Shown one piece after another: positions 34,312 to 42,076 of a stretch of DNA of 64,000 nt. Position 1 is the first letter of the stretch. Each line of letters starts with the position of its first letter. Position numbers and translations under genes: made by a program. The notes under the pieces are model-generated. The model was not told the origin of the DNA. It did not search any database and saw only the letters and a program-made list of their open reading frames with translations. The DNA is from Amycolatopsis benzoatilytica AK 16/65 (lineage in GTDB: Bacteria; Actinomycetota; Actinomycetes; Mycobacteriales; Pseudonocardiaceae): NCBI RefSeq assembly GCF_000383915.1, contig NZ_KB912942.1, positions 3,083,195 through 3,147,194 on the forward strand. The letters are read 5' to 3'.

Positions 34312-35775
34312 CTACAGGTCGTTGCCCGCGTAGGACAGATTGAAGCTCTTGTTGGCCAGCGGGAAGTCCGGGACGATCGTGTCGGTCAGCGCGACCGGCA
34401 GCGCCGGCCAGTTGAAAAAGCTCGGGTCGACGACCTTCACCCGGGTCAGCTGTCCACTCTCGTCCAGTTCGACGCGGTGCACGATGGTCCCGCGCCAGCC
34501 CTCCGCGATCCCGACGCCGGAACCGGCCCCCGCACGGACCGAGCCGCGCGCGTCGAGCGAATGGAGCTCGCCGGTCAGCCGCCCGATCGCGGCGATGGAC
34601 GCGCGGATCTCCGCGGCCCGCACCAGGAATCGCGACAATACGTCGCCGTCGGTCTGCGCGTGCACGGTGCGTTCGAAGCCGGCAGCGTGCGGATAGTCGA
34701 CCCGGGCGTCGCCGGTCAGGCCGCTGGCCCGGGCGACGCAGCCGAGCGTGCCGAGGTCCTCGGCCTGCTCGCGGGTCAGCACCGCCGTCCCGGCGAACCG
34801 GTCGCGCACCACGCTGTTTCCCAGCGCCAGCGCGACGATCTCCTCGACGTCCGAGCCGATCTCCGGCAGCCGGTCCAGCTGATGCAGGCTGCGCACGGCC
34901 GCGCCGCCGGGATGGATCGACCCGCGCAGCAGCCGGTGCCCGGTGACCTGCTCGTTCAGCCGCAGCAGCTGTTCGCGCACCCGCTGGGCGTGGTTGTTCA
35001 GGATCCCGTGGCCGACGTCGTTGCACAGCCCGCCGAGGTCGGCGACGTGGTTGTAGATCCGCTCCAGCTCCAGCAGGATCGCCCGCAGCCGCTGGGCGTC
35101 CTCGGCCGCGGACACGCCGAGCGCGTCCTCCACCGCAAGGCAGAACGCCAGCGTGTGGCCCACCGCCGTGTCGCCGCTGATCCGCTCGGCCAGCTCGACC
35201 GCGTCCGCCGGGCGGCGACCGGCGAACAGCTTCTCCAGTCCTTTGTGGACGAACCAGAGCCGGGCCTTGAGATTGAGGATGGTCTCCCCCACCACGGAAA
35301 ACCGGAAATGTCCCGGCTCGATCATCCCGGCGTGCACCGGGCCGACCGGGATCTCGTACACCCCGTCGCCCTCGACCGCGCGGAACGGGTACGGCCCGTC
35401 GACGTCGCCGAACTCCGGCGGCTCCCCGGCGTCGGCCAGCATCGGATACCAGCCGCGCGGCCAGTGGAAGTGCCGGACCAGGCGGCGCGGCAGCGGGTGG
35501 TCCTCGGGGACGATGCCGAACAGGTCCCGCATCTCGCGTTCGAACCGCCCGGCCGGGAACGACAGTCCGGCCAGGCTCGGCACCCGCGGCTGCGCCTTGT
35601 CCAGCGGCACGTGCAGTTCGACCCGCCGGTCCGGACCGGGCGCGGTGAACAGGTACACCGCGCGGAGCCGGTCGCCGTCGTCGTGCCCGGCGGCCAGAGC
35701 GAGCCGGAATCCGCCCGCCAGCAGCGCCTCGGCCTGCCCGGGCAGCTCCGCCGGGGCGAGAATGCGATGTGTCAT
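34312..35775 (-). CDS. HycE/HyfG-like large subunit (NuoC-NuoD fusion) without NiFe ligands
   Basis: A 487-aa fusion of a 30-kDa (NuoC-like, residues 1-120) and a 49-kDa (NuoD-like) domain, as in hydrogenase-3/4 large subunits. The first CxxC of true NiFe subunits (RVCGICG) is replaced by ERISGDTAVGH. The last motif (DPCxxC) is replaced by DPSFFNWPALP. All four nickel ligands are therefore gone, although flanking residues such as FCLAVEDALGV and LGGLCNDVGHGI are kept. The protein cannot be a NiFe hydrogenase and fits the Ehr type. The ATG at 35775 overlaps the upstream antiporter-like stop (ATGA). It is the last gene of the six-gene unit. Confidence 0.88.
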   Translation of the reverse strand: MTHRILAPAELPGQAEALLAGGFRLALAAGHDDGDRLRAVYLFTAPGPDRRVELHVPLDKAQPRVPSLAGLSFPAGRFEREMRDLFGIVPEDHPLPRRLVRHFHWPRGWYPMLADAGEPPEFGDVDGPYPFRAVEGDGVYEIPVGPVHAGMIEPGHFRFSVVGETILNLKARLWFVHKGLEKLFAGRRPADAVELAERISGDTAVGHTLAFCLAVEDALGVSAAEDAQRLRAILLELERIYNHVADLGGLCNDVGHGILNNHAQRVREQLLRLNEQVTGHRLLRGSIHPGGAAVRSLHQLDRLPEIGSDVEEIVALALGNSVVRDRFAGTAVLTREQAEDLGTLGCVARASGLTGDARVDYPHAAGFERTVHAQTDGDVLSRFLVRAAEIRASIAAIGRLTGELHSLDARGSVRAGAGSGVGIAEGWRGTIVHRVELDESGQLTRVKVVDPSFFNWPALPVALTDTIVPDFPLANKSFNLSYAGNDL

Positions 35776-37229
35776 GGCGTCCTCGTGAGCAACTGGGCCG
35801 CGGCGTGCAGCAGCGACGACAACGGACCGGCCGCGATGCCGAGCACCGCGGAGGCCAGCAGCCCGCCCACCAGCGCGATGGCAGTGGCAGGCGACAGCTT
35901 GACCGGAGTGGCCGCCGCTCCGGGGCCTTCCGGTGCGGCGCCGAGCAGCATCCGGCTGGTGTGCCCGATCAGCGCCGCGGCGATCACCAGCATCAGCACG
36001 AGCGCGGTCCCGGTGGCCCAGCCCATCCCGCCCGCGAATCCGGCTCGTGCGATGCCGAGTTCGCTGGCGAACAGGCTGAACGGCGGCAGTCCGATCAGCG
36101 CCAGCACCCCGAAGCCGACACACCCGGCCAGCAATCCCCCGCGCGCGGCCAGCCCTCGAACGTGGTCGATCCGGCTGCTGCCGAACCGCTGCAGCACTTT
36201 TCCGACGCCGATGAACAGCACGCTCTTCGCCAGGCCGTGCCCGAGCAGGTGCAGCAGCGCGGCGGCGATGGCGAGCGGACTGCCGATCGCCGCGGCAAGA
36301 GAGACCAGGCCGAGGTGCTCGATACTGGAGTAGCCGAGCATTCGCTTGTAGTCCCGTTGCGCCAGCAGCAGAGTCGCGGCGACGGCGAGGGAAGCGAGCG
36401 CCATGATCGCGAGCAGCAGCCGCGCGAAGCCAGGGCCTAGCGCCAGGTCCGCGATGACCTTCACCCGCAGCACCGCGTAGAACGCGACCGACAGCAACGC
36501 ACCGGACATCAACGCGGAAACCGGGGTCGGAGCTTCGGAATACGCGTCCGGCAACCAGGCGTGCAGCGGTGCGAGCCCGGCCTTCGCGCCGAAGCCGATG
36601 ACGAGCAATGCCACCGCGATCCGGGTGACGCCGGGGTCGAGCGCGTGGGCGTGCCCGGTGAGCGCGGCCAAGTCCAGGCCGCCGTCCCCGGCGTGCGCCG
36701 CGGCGTAGTTCAGCAGGAACGTGCCCAGCAGCGCCAGCGCGATCCCGGTCGAGCAGATCACCACGTACTTCCAGGCCGCCTCGACCGCCGCCTTGGTGCG
36801 GTACTGCCCGACCAGGAACGCGGTGACGATGGTCGCGGCTTCGATCGCGACCCACAGCACGCCGAGGTTCGCGGCGAGCACCGCGAGGTTCATCGTGGCC
36901 AGGAACAACTGGACGAGCAGGCTGTGCCGGGCCGCGGTCCGCGCGGTCGCCCGCCCGGAAGCGATCTCGCCTTCGAGATGGGGAGGCGAGGCCAGCGTGG
37001 TCAGCAACGCGACCGCGCTGACGACGATCAGCATGAATTCCGAAAGCGCGTCGGCGCGCAGCAGACCGGCGCCGCGCGGACCCGAGATCGCGAGCAGTAT
37101 CGCGGACGCGAGCATCAGCGCGGCCACGAACGGGGCCAGCCAGGCAGTGGTCCGCCGCCAGCCGAAGCCGGCGTACCCGAGCGCGGCCAGCAGCGGCAGC
37201 GCGATGGGGGTGAACAGGAAGACGGTCAT
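35772..37229 (-). CDS. HyfF/NuoN-like antiporter-type membrane subunit
   Basis: A 485-aa polytopic subunit of the Mrp/NuoLMN family. The conserved core includes FGAKAGLAPLHAWLPDAYSEAP, with the membrane lysine and histidine of the proton path, and ALMSGALLSVAFYAVLR. RDYKRMLGYSSIEHLGLV and LLHLLGHGLAKSVLF supply further lysine/histidine positions. This identifies a proton- or ion-translocating module. The ATG at 37229 shares one base with the stop of the HyfE-like gene. Confidence 0.9.
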   Translation of the reverse strand: MTVFLFTPIALPLLAALGYAGFGWRRTTAWLAPFVAALMLASAILLAISGPRGAGLLRADALSEFMLIVVSAVALLTTLASPPHLEGEIASGRATARTAARHSLLVQLFLATMNLAVLAANLGVLWVAIEAATIVTAFLVGQYRTKAAVEAAWKYVVICSTGIALALLGTFLLNYAAAHAGDGGLDLAALTGHAHALDPGVTRIAVALLVIGFGAKAGLAPLHAWLPDAYSEAPTPVSALMSGALLSVAFYAVLRVKVIADLALGPGFARLLLAIMALASLAVAATLLLAQRDYKRMLGYSSIEHLGLVSLAAAIGSPLAIAAALLHLLGHGLAKSVLFIGVGKVLQRFGSSRIDHVRGLAARGGLLAGCVGFGVLALIGLPPFSLFASELGIARAGFAGGMGWATGTALVLMLVIAAALIGHTSRMLLGAAPEGPGAAATPVKLSPATAIALVGGLLASAVLGIAAGPLSSLLHAAAQLLTRTP

Positions 37230-37888
37230 CAGTCGTGCAGCTCTCTCAGTTCGCCCAGGTCCGTGTCGCCGAAGGTCTCCCGCATCCGGCTGGCCAGGAT
37301 CTGCAGCACCAGCACGGCCAGCAGGACGTCGAGCGACACGCCCAGTTCGACGATCAGCCCGGTACTGGCCGTCGTGAGGAAGCCGACCGCGGTGATCCCG
37401 TTGTCCAGCAACAGGAACCCGACCAGTTGAGACAGCGCGCGCCGGCGGGTGACCAGCACGAAGAACCCGATCAGGACCACCGTCATGCCGACCGGAATCG
37501 CTTGGGTGGCCGGGGCCGGGGCCAAATCCACCAACGGCTGCGACACCGCGTACGCGATCAGCGTCAGCGCGGCGGCGGCCAACAGCGACGATGCGACGTT
37601 CACCAGCGGCCGGGTCTCGCGCTGCGCCTCCGCGGTGGTCGCCATCGCGCGACGCAGCAGCCACGGCAGCAGCCCGACCCGCAGGACCAGGATTCCGGCG
37701 GCGGCGATCCACAGTTCGGCCGCGCCCTCCTGCGCGGCGAGCACCGCGACCAAGCCGGCGAGCGCGACGCCCTGCAGCGCGAAGACCCGCACGATGACGC
37801 TCAGCTCCCGCCGCCACAGGATCAGCACCGCGGTGAGCAGCAGCGCACCGCACGCCAGGTCCAGCAGCTGGACGTATCCGTTCACCAT
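37229..37888 (-). CDS. HyfE-like membrane subunit (NuoK-related)
   Basis: A 219-aa protein with six or seven membrane helices. Its C-terminal half (QLVGFLLLDNGITAVGFL, then VELGVSLDVLLAVLVLQIL) is the NuoK/MrpC-like part and holds the buried acidic residues. HyfE of hydrogenase-4 has the same layout. The start is ambiguous: the ATG at 37888 has AGGAGG only two bases upstream, whereas the next codon, GTG at 37885, has five. Confidence 0.88.
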   Translation of the reverse strand: MVNGYVQLLDLACGALLLTAVLILWRRELSVIVRVFALQGVALAGLVAVLAAQEGAAELWIAAAGILVLRVGLLPWLLRRAMATTAEAQRETRPLVNVASSLLAAAALTLIAYAVSQPLVDLAPAPATQAIPVGMTVVLIGFFVLVTRRRALSQLVGFLLLDNGITAVGFLTTASTGLIVELGVSLDVLLAVLVLQILASRMRETFGDTDLGELRELHD

Positions 37889-37895
37889 TGCCTCC

Positions 37896-38834
37896 TCAGG
37901 CCAGGAAGAAGGACGCGGCGACCGCGAGCAGGGCCAGCAGGAACGAGCCGGCCAGCAGCTCCGGGACGCGGAAAAGCCGCAGCTTGGCCAGGAACACCTC
38001 GCCCGCCGCCAAAGCGGCGCCGAGCAGCCCGACCTTCACCGCCAGCGCGCCGATCCCGGCCAGCAGGGCCAGCGGCGCGGCAGTCGTCGCGATGCCCCAT
38101 GGCACGAACAGGTTCGCCAGCAGGCCGAGGAACACCGCCAGCCGCATCGACGACGCCAGTTCGACCAGCGCCAGGTCCGGACCGGCGTATTCGAGGACCA
38201 TCGCCTCGTGCACCATGGTCAGTTCCAGGTGCGTGGACGGGTTGTCCACGGGCAGCCGGCCGGTCTCCGCGACGATCACCACCGCCAGCGCGACCGCGGC
38301 GAGCAAGCTGACCGGCGAAATCACCCGGCCCGGGTCGTGCACAGTGGACGAGACGATCGCGCCGAGGTTCGTCGAGCCGACCCGCACCGACAGCGCGAAG
38401 ATCGCCACCAGCAGCGTCGGCTCGACCAGCGCGAGGATGGTCACCTCGCGGCTCGCGCCCATCCCGCCGAACGCCGTGCCGGTGTCCAGCCCGGCCAGCG
38501 CCAGCGCGACGGTGCCCAGCGCGAGCAGCGCGACCACGGCGAACAGGTCCGCGACCGGCCCGATGGCCGGCGTCGTGCTCACGAACGGGGCGGCGACCGC
38601 CACCACCAGCGTGGTCGCCATCAGCACGAGCGGCGCGAACCGGAACACCTCACTGGTGCCGCGCGGAGCGATCCGTTCCTTGCGCAGCAGCTTGCGGATG
38701 TCCCGCCACGGCTGGCCTATCCCCGCTCCGGCGCGTCCTTCCAGCCGCGCCCGCACCTGCCGCATCAGGCCGCGCAAGACCGGCGCACCGGCGACGATCA
38801 CCAATGGCTGCACGACGGCCGCGATCGCGTTCAC
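37896..38834 (-). CDS. HyfC/HycD-like membrane subunit (NuoH-related)
   Basis: A 312-aa NuoH-type subunit. It starts near QPLVIVAGAPVLRGLMRQVRARLEGRAG and continues with QPWRDIRKLLRKE, the conserved cytoplasmic loop that contacts the soluble arm. AETGRLPVDNPSTHLELTMVHEAM carries the acidic quinone-site-type motif. This is the link between ion-pumping and redox modules in complex I relatives. The GTG at 38834 overlaps the HyfB-like stop as GTGA. Confidence 0.9.
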   Translation of the reverse strand: MNAIAAVVQPLVIVAGAPVLRGLMRQVRARLEGRAGAGIGQPWRDIRKLLRKERIAPRGTSEVFRFAPLVLMATTLVVAVAAPFVSTTPAIGPVADLFAVVALLALGTVALALAGLDTGTAFGGMGASREVTILALVEPTLLVAIFALSVRVGSTNLGAIVSSTVHDPGRVISPVSLLAAVALAVVIVAETGRLPVDNPSTHLELTMVHEAMVLEYAGPDLALVELASSMRLAVFLGLLANLFVPWGIATTAAPLALLAGIGALAVKVGLLGAALAAGEVFLAKLRLFRVPELLAGSFLLALLAVAASFFLA

Positions 38835-40831
38835 CGGGTCACCGCCAGCAGGATCAGCACGCCGACGACGGTCGAGAACCCGTAGCCGAGGTAGCGGTGC
38901 ACGCTGCCGTTCGCCAGCCGCCGTCCGGCTTTCCCCCACGCGGCCACCGCGGCCAGCACCGGCTGGTAGAAGCGCCGTTCGATCCGGTCCGGCACCCGGC
39001 TGCGGTAGCCGACCGCCCGGACCAGGTACCGGGATTCGGCGTAGTGGTCCACGTCGACGTCGGTTTCCGGCTGCACGACGTCGTCGAAGACCCGTTGCAG
39101 CGGCTCGGCGAACGACGTCGCGGTGTACTCCATGCGCGCCGACAGCGGGCCCGCGCCGCAGTCCCACAGCCGTGCCGCGCGCCGAGCTCGCTGTGCCGCG
39201 ACCGCGCGGACCGCGGCGGCCAGCACGATGCCGCCCAGCAGCAACGCGAGGGTCAGCACCAGCGGGGACACCGCACCGGTCACCCCGGCGAGCTGGATCG
39301 TCACGAGCCCGGCGACGGCCGGATCGCCCAGTCCGGACGCGGTGCCGATGCCGGGCAGTACCAGGGTCGGCAGCACGGCCAGCACGACGCACGCGAGCGC
39401 GGCCAGTCCCATGCCGGCGAGCATGGCGGCCGGACTTTCGTGCGCTTGGTCCGCCGCCGCGGTGCGCGGTTTGGCCAGGAATCCGACGCCGAACGCCTTC
39501 ACGAAGGTGGCCACCGCCAGCCCGGCGGTGAGCGCCACCGCCGCGACGGCCACCGGCATCACGATCGCGGTGGTGACGCCGCCCGCGGGCAGCCCGTGGA
39601 CCAGCGCCTGCAGGAGCAGCCATTCCGACGCGAACGCGGTGCCCGGCGGCAGCGCCGACGCGGCCAGCGCGCCCAAGCCGAACAGCCCGGTGGTCACCGG
39701 CATCCGGGTACGGAGCCCGCCCAGCGCGTCGAGGTCGCGAGTGCCGGTGCCGTGCAGGACGGACCCCGCGGACAGGAACAGCAACGTCTTGAACGCGGCG
39801 TGGTTGACCACGTGCAGCAGCGCCGCCGCGAGCGCGAGCCCGGCCAGCGTCCGCTCTCCGGAGGCGGCGAACAGCCCGGCTGCGCCGACGCCGACCAGCA
39901 CCAGGCCGAGGTTCTCCGTGGTCGAGTAACCCAGCAGCCGCTTGAGGTCGGTGTTCATCGCCGACTGGAGGATCCCGTAGACCGCCGAGACCGCGCCGAG
40001 CGCCAGCACCAGGACCCACCACCAGCGCGGACCGCCGCCGAGCAGGTCGGACCCGACGCGCACGATCCCGTACACGCCGAGGTTCACCATCGCCGCCGAC
40101 ATCAGCGCGGACACCTGGCTCGGCGCTTCCGGATGCGCGCGCGGCAGCCAGGCGTGCAGCGGGAGGATGCCTGCCTTGGACGAGAACCCGGTCAAAGTCA
40201 GGAGAAAGACCAGCGAGCTCGCGGCCGGGGACAGCCGCGCGTGCCGCAGCGCCTCGAACGTGTCGCCGCCCGCCCGCGCCGCGAAGATCAGCAGTCCGCA
40301 GAGGATCGCGACGAAGCCGAGGTGCGTCATCACGGCGTACCACCGGCCCGCCGACGCCACCGCCGGCCGACGGCGGTGCTCGGTCAGCACGAGAATCAGC
40401 GACGCACCGGCCATCAGTTCCCAGCACACCAGGAACGTCCCGACGCTCGCCGCCGCCGGGACGAACAGCATCGCGGTCACGAACAGCGGGAACACCGCTT
40501 GCGGGACGCGGGAATCACCGCTCCCCCGCGCGTACCCGATGGCATAGATTCCGGCCGCGACCGCGACCGCGCCGATCACCGCGACGAACAGCCCGCCGAG
40601 CGCGTCCAGCGTCAGCGAAATGCCGGAGAACGGGAGAATCCCTTGCCACGTGGCAGAAAACTGGCTTCCGGCGAGCGCTGCGATCCCGGCCGTCGCTCCC
40701 GCCGCGCCGGTCGCCGCGGTACCCGCGCCCACCACCGCCGCCCGAACCGGACGCGGGACCAGCACTCCCGCTGCCGCGCTCGCCGCTCCGATCGTCCCGG
40801 CCGCGCCGAGAGCCGCTGCCGCGAGGTTCAC
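38831..40831 (-). CDS. HyfB-like antiporter-type membrane subunit (NuoL/M-related)
   Basis: A 666-aa subunit, the largest of the complex, with about 16 helices. Core motifs are FLVCWELMAGASLILVL, with the essential glutamate, and GFSSKAGILPLHAWLPRAHPEAP. LKRLLGYSTTENLGLVLVGV and HVVNHAAFKTLLFLSAG follow. The last about 100 residues leave the membrane (TSFAEPLQRVFDDVV..) and end in a helix, as in HyfB/HycC. The GTG at 40831 overlaps the NuoB-like stop. With the HyfF-like protein it gives the complex two Mrp-type channels. Confidence 0.9.
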   Translation of the reverse strand: MNLAAAALGAAGTIGAASAAAGVLVPRPVRAAVVGAGTAATGAAGATAGIAALAGSQFSATWQGILPFSGISLTLDALGGLFVAVIGAVAVAAGIYAIGYARGSGDSRVPQAVFPLFVTAMLFVPAAASVGTFLVCWELMAGASLILVLTEHRRRPAVASAGRWYAVMTHLGFVAILCGLLIFAARAGGDTFEALRHARLSPAASSLVFLLTLTGFSSKAGILPLHAWLPRAHPEAPSQVSALMSAAMVNLGVYGIVRVGSDLLGGGPRWWWVLVLALGAVSAVYGILQSAMNTDLKRLLGYSTTENLGLVLVGVGAAGLFAASGERTLAGLALAAALLHVVNHAAFKTLLFLSAGSVLHGTGTRDLDALGGLRTRMPVTTGLFGLGALAASALPPGTAFASEWLLLQALVHGLPAGGVTTAIVMPVAVAAVALTAGLAVATFVKAFGVGFLAKPRTAAADQAHESPAAMLAGMGLAALACVVLAVLPTLVLPGIGTASGLGDPAVAGLVTIQLAGVTGAVSPLVLTLALLLGGIVLAAAVRAVAAQRARRAARLWDCGAGPLSARMEYTATSFAEPLQRVFDDVVQPETDVDVDHYAESRYLVRAVGYRSRVPDRIERRFYQPVLAAVAAWGKAGRRLANGSVHRYLGYGFSTVVGVLILLAVTR

Positions 40832-41307
40832 CGTCCGGTCAGCTTCCGCAGACCGTCCACAATGGCCTCCGGACGCGGCGGGCAACCGGCGATCTCCAGG
40901 TCTACCGGGACAATGTCGCCGACCGCGCCGGCCACCCCGTAGGCACCGGCGAAAACGCCGCAGTTGCGCGCGCAATCCCCCACCGCCACCACGGCTTTCG
41001 GCTCCGGCACCGCCGCGTACGTCCGGCGCAGCGGCTCGGCCATGTTGCGCGTCACCGGCCCGGTCACCATCAGCACGTCTGCGTGCCGCGGCGACGCGAC
41101 CTGTCGCGCGCCGTACCGCTCGACGTCGTAGACCGGCCCGAACGCCGAGGAGATCTCGATCTCGCATCCGTTGCAGGATCCGGCGTCGACGTGCCGGATC
41201 TGCACCGACCCGCCCAGCCTCGCGGCCGCCGCGACCGGTTCCGGCCGTTCCGGCGCCGGCTCCGCCACCCGACCGGTGCGACGGATCTTGCGCCACAAAC
41301 TCAGCAC
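40828..41307 (-). CDS. NuoB/HycG-like small Fe-S subunit
   Basis: A 159-aa subunit with the proximal 4Fe-4S cluster ligands C45 and C48 (AGSCNGCEIE), C112 (VGDCARNCG) and C142 (AGCPPRPEAI). CNGCEIE and GCPPRPEAI are the family signatures of NuoB, HycG and EchC. The cluster is intact even though the partner large subunit lost its metal ligands, so electron transfer by another route is conceivable. The GTG at 41307 has GGAG five bases upstream. It is the first gene of the complex, 94 bases after the ArsR gene. Confidence 0.9.
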   Translation of the reverse strand: MLSLWRKIRRTGRVAEPAPERPEPVAAAARLGGSVQIRHVDAGSCNGCEIEISSAFGPVYDVERYGARQVASPRHADVLMVTGPVTRNMAEPLRRTYAAVPEPKAVVAVGDCARNCGVFAGAYGVAGAVGDIVPVDLEIAGCPPRPEAIVDGLRKLTGR

Positions 41308-41348
41308 TGCTGCTCCTACTACCCGAACAAAAGGACTACGCGGGGTGC

Positions 41349-41397
41349 GGCCGCGCGACCGGCAGATCGGGACTGAGCGAATCCGGCCGCGCGACCG
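41349..41397. repeat. 13-bp direct repeat between ArsR gene and complex genes
   Basis: GGCCGCGCGACCG occurs at 41349-41361 and again at 41385-41397, 36 bp apart, in the short gap between arsR-type and nuoB-like genes. It could be a regulator site or plain GC-rich coincidence. Confidence 0.35.
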
Positions 41398-41401
41398 CGG
41401 G

Positions 41402-41758
41402 TCAGCTGCCCCTGGCGACGCTTGTCCCAGCCGGCCCGCGCAGGTCGTCCAGCAACTCGATCTGACCGGACAGCACGCCGCTCAGGATCTTGCGCGCGAC
41501 CGCGAGCAGCTCCGCGACGTGCGGGCTGGTGAGGGCGTAGATGACGCTGGATCCGTCCTTGCGCGTGGTGACCAGCCCGGCCCGCCGCAAGACCGCCAGC
41601 TGCTGCGAGAGATTGGCCGGCTCGATGCCGACCTCGGGCAGCATCTCGGCCACCGCGTGCTCGCGCTCCGCCAGCAGTTCCAGCACCCGGATCCGCGCCG
41701 GATGCCCCAGCGTCTTGAAGAACTCCGCCTTCAGCTGGTAGAGGGGCCTGCTGTTCAC
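41402..41758 (-). CDS. ArsR-family transcriptional regulator
   Basis: A 118-aa winged-helix regulator. FFKTLGHPARIRVLELLAER forms the first helices, [21 protein letters not shown] the recognition helix and TTRKDGSSVIYALT the wing. There is no ELCVC-type metal motif and no cysteine at all, so a redox or small-ligand signal, or none, is more likely than arsenic or cadmium. The GTG at 41758 has AAGGA about six bases upstream. It heads the operon of the Ehr-type complex and probably binds the palindrome at 41816-41835. Confidence 0.88.
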   Translation of the reverse strand: MNSRPLYQLKAEFFKTLGHPARIRVLELLAEREHAVAEMLPEVGIEPANLSQQLAVLRRAGLVTTRKDGSSVIYALTSPHVAELLAVARKILSGVLSGQIELLDDLRGPAGTSVARGS

Positions 41759-41815
41759 CTTCAGTCCTTCCGACGCGCCGTCCGGACCCGCACTCCACCG
41801 GATCACTGTTTCAAC

Positions 41816-41835
41816 ACTTGCTAAGCTTAGCAAGT
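41816..41835. promoter_or_regulatory. perfect 20-bp palindrome, candidate ArsR operator
   Basis: ACTTGCTAAGCTTAGCAAGT is fully self-complementary, unusually AT-rich for this region and 57 bases upstream of the ArsR start. Its size and symmetry suit a dimeric ArsR/SmtB regulator acting on its own promoter and the complex genes behind it. Confidence 0.7.
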
Positions 41836-42076
41836 CCGAAAGCCGAGGGCGAACGGAGACCTCCTGGCCCTCCGGACGAGGCGGGGCAGCATGGCGGCAC
41901 ACCGGACGAAGCTGCTCGACGCGCTGGGCGGGTCCGTCCTGGACTGCTTCGAGATCGGCCTGGACCGGATGCTGGACCTGTCGTCCTTCGCGCAGGGCGC
42001 GTCCGGTAGGCGCCCGAGCGGGAAGCCTGTCCAGCACCACGGCGAAGTTCAAGGCTTCGCGGTCTGCCCGCCGCCT
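41836..42076. other. gene-free stretch between arsR-type gene and ligA
   Basis: A plus-strand reading MAAHRTKLLDALGGSVLDCF starts at 41891 and looks protein-like for about 40 residues. It then runs without a stop through the antisense of ligA, so it is at most a gene fragment. Nothing else is seen. Confidence 0.4.

Noticed and set aside
38804..40942. 712-codon plus-strand open frame opposite the HyfB-like gene
   Set aside because: Gln/Arg/His-rich shadow of a GC-rich membrane protein gene with no start signal.
34312..41307. Annotation as hydrogenase-4 or formate hydrogenlyase
   Set aside because: The large subunit lacks all four cysteines that bind the NiFe centre and no maturation or formate dehydrogenase genes are nearby.
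41891..42076. Protein-like start MAAHRTKLLDALGGSVLDCF on the plus strand
   Set aside because: The frame does not stop until deep inside the antisense of ligA and shows no recognisable domain; at best a fragment.
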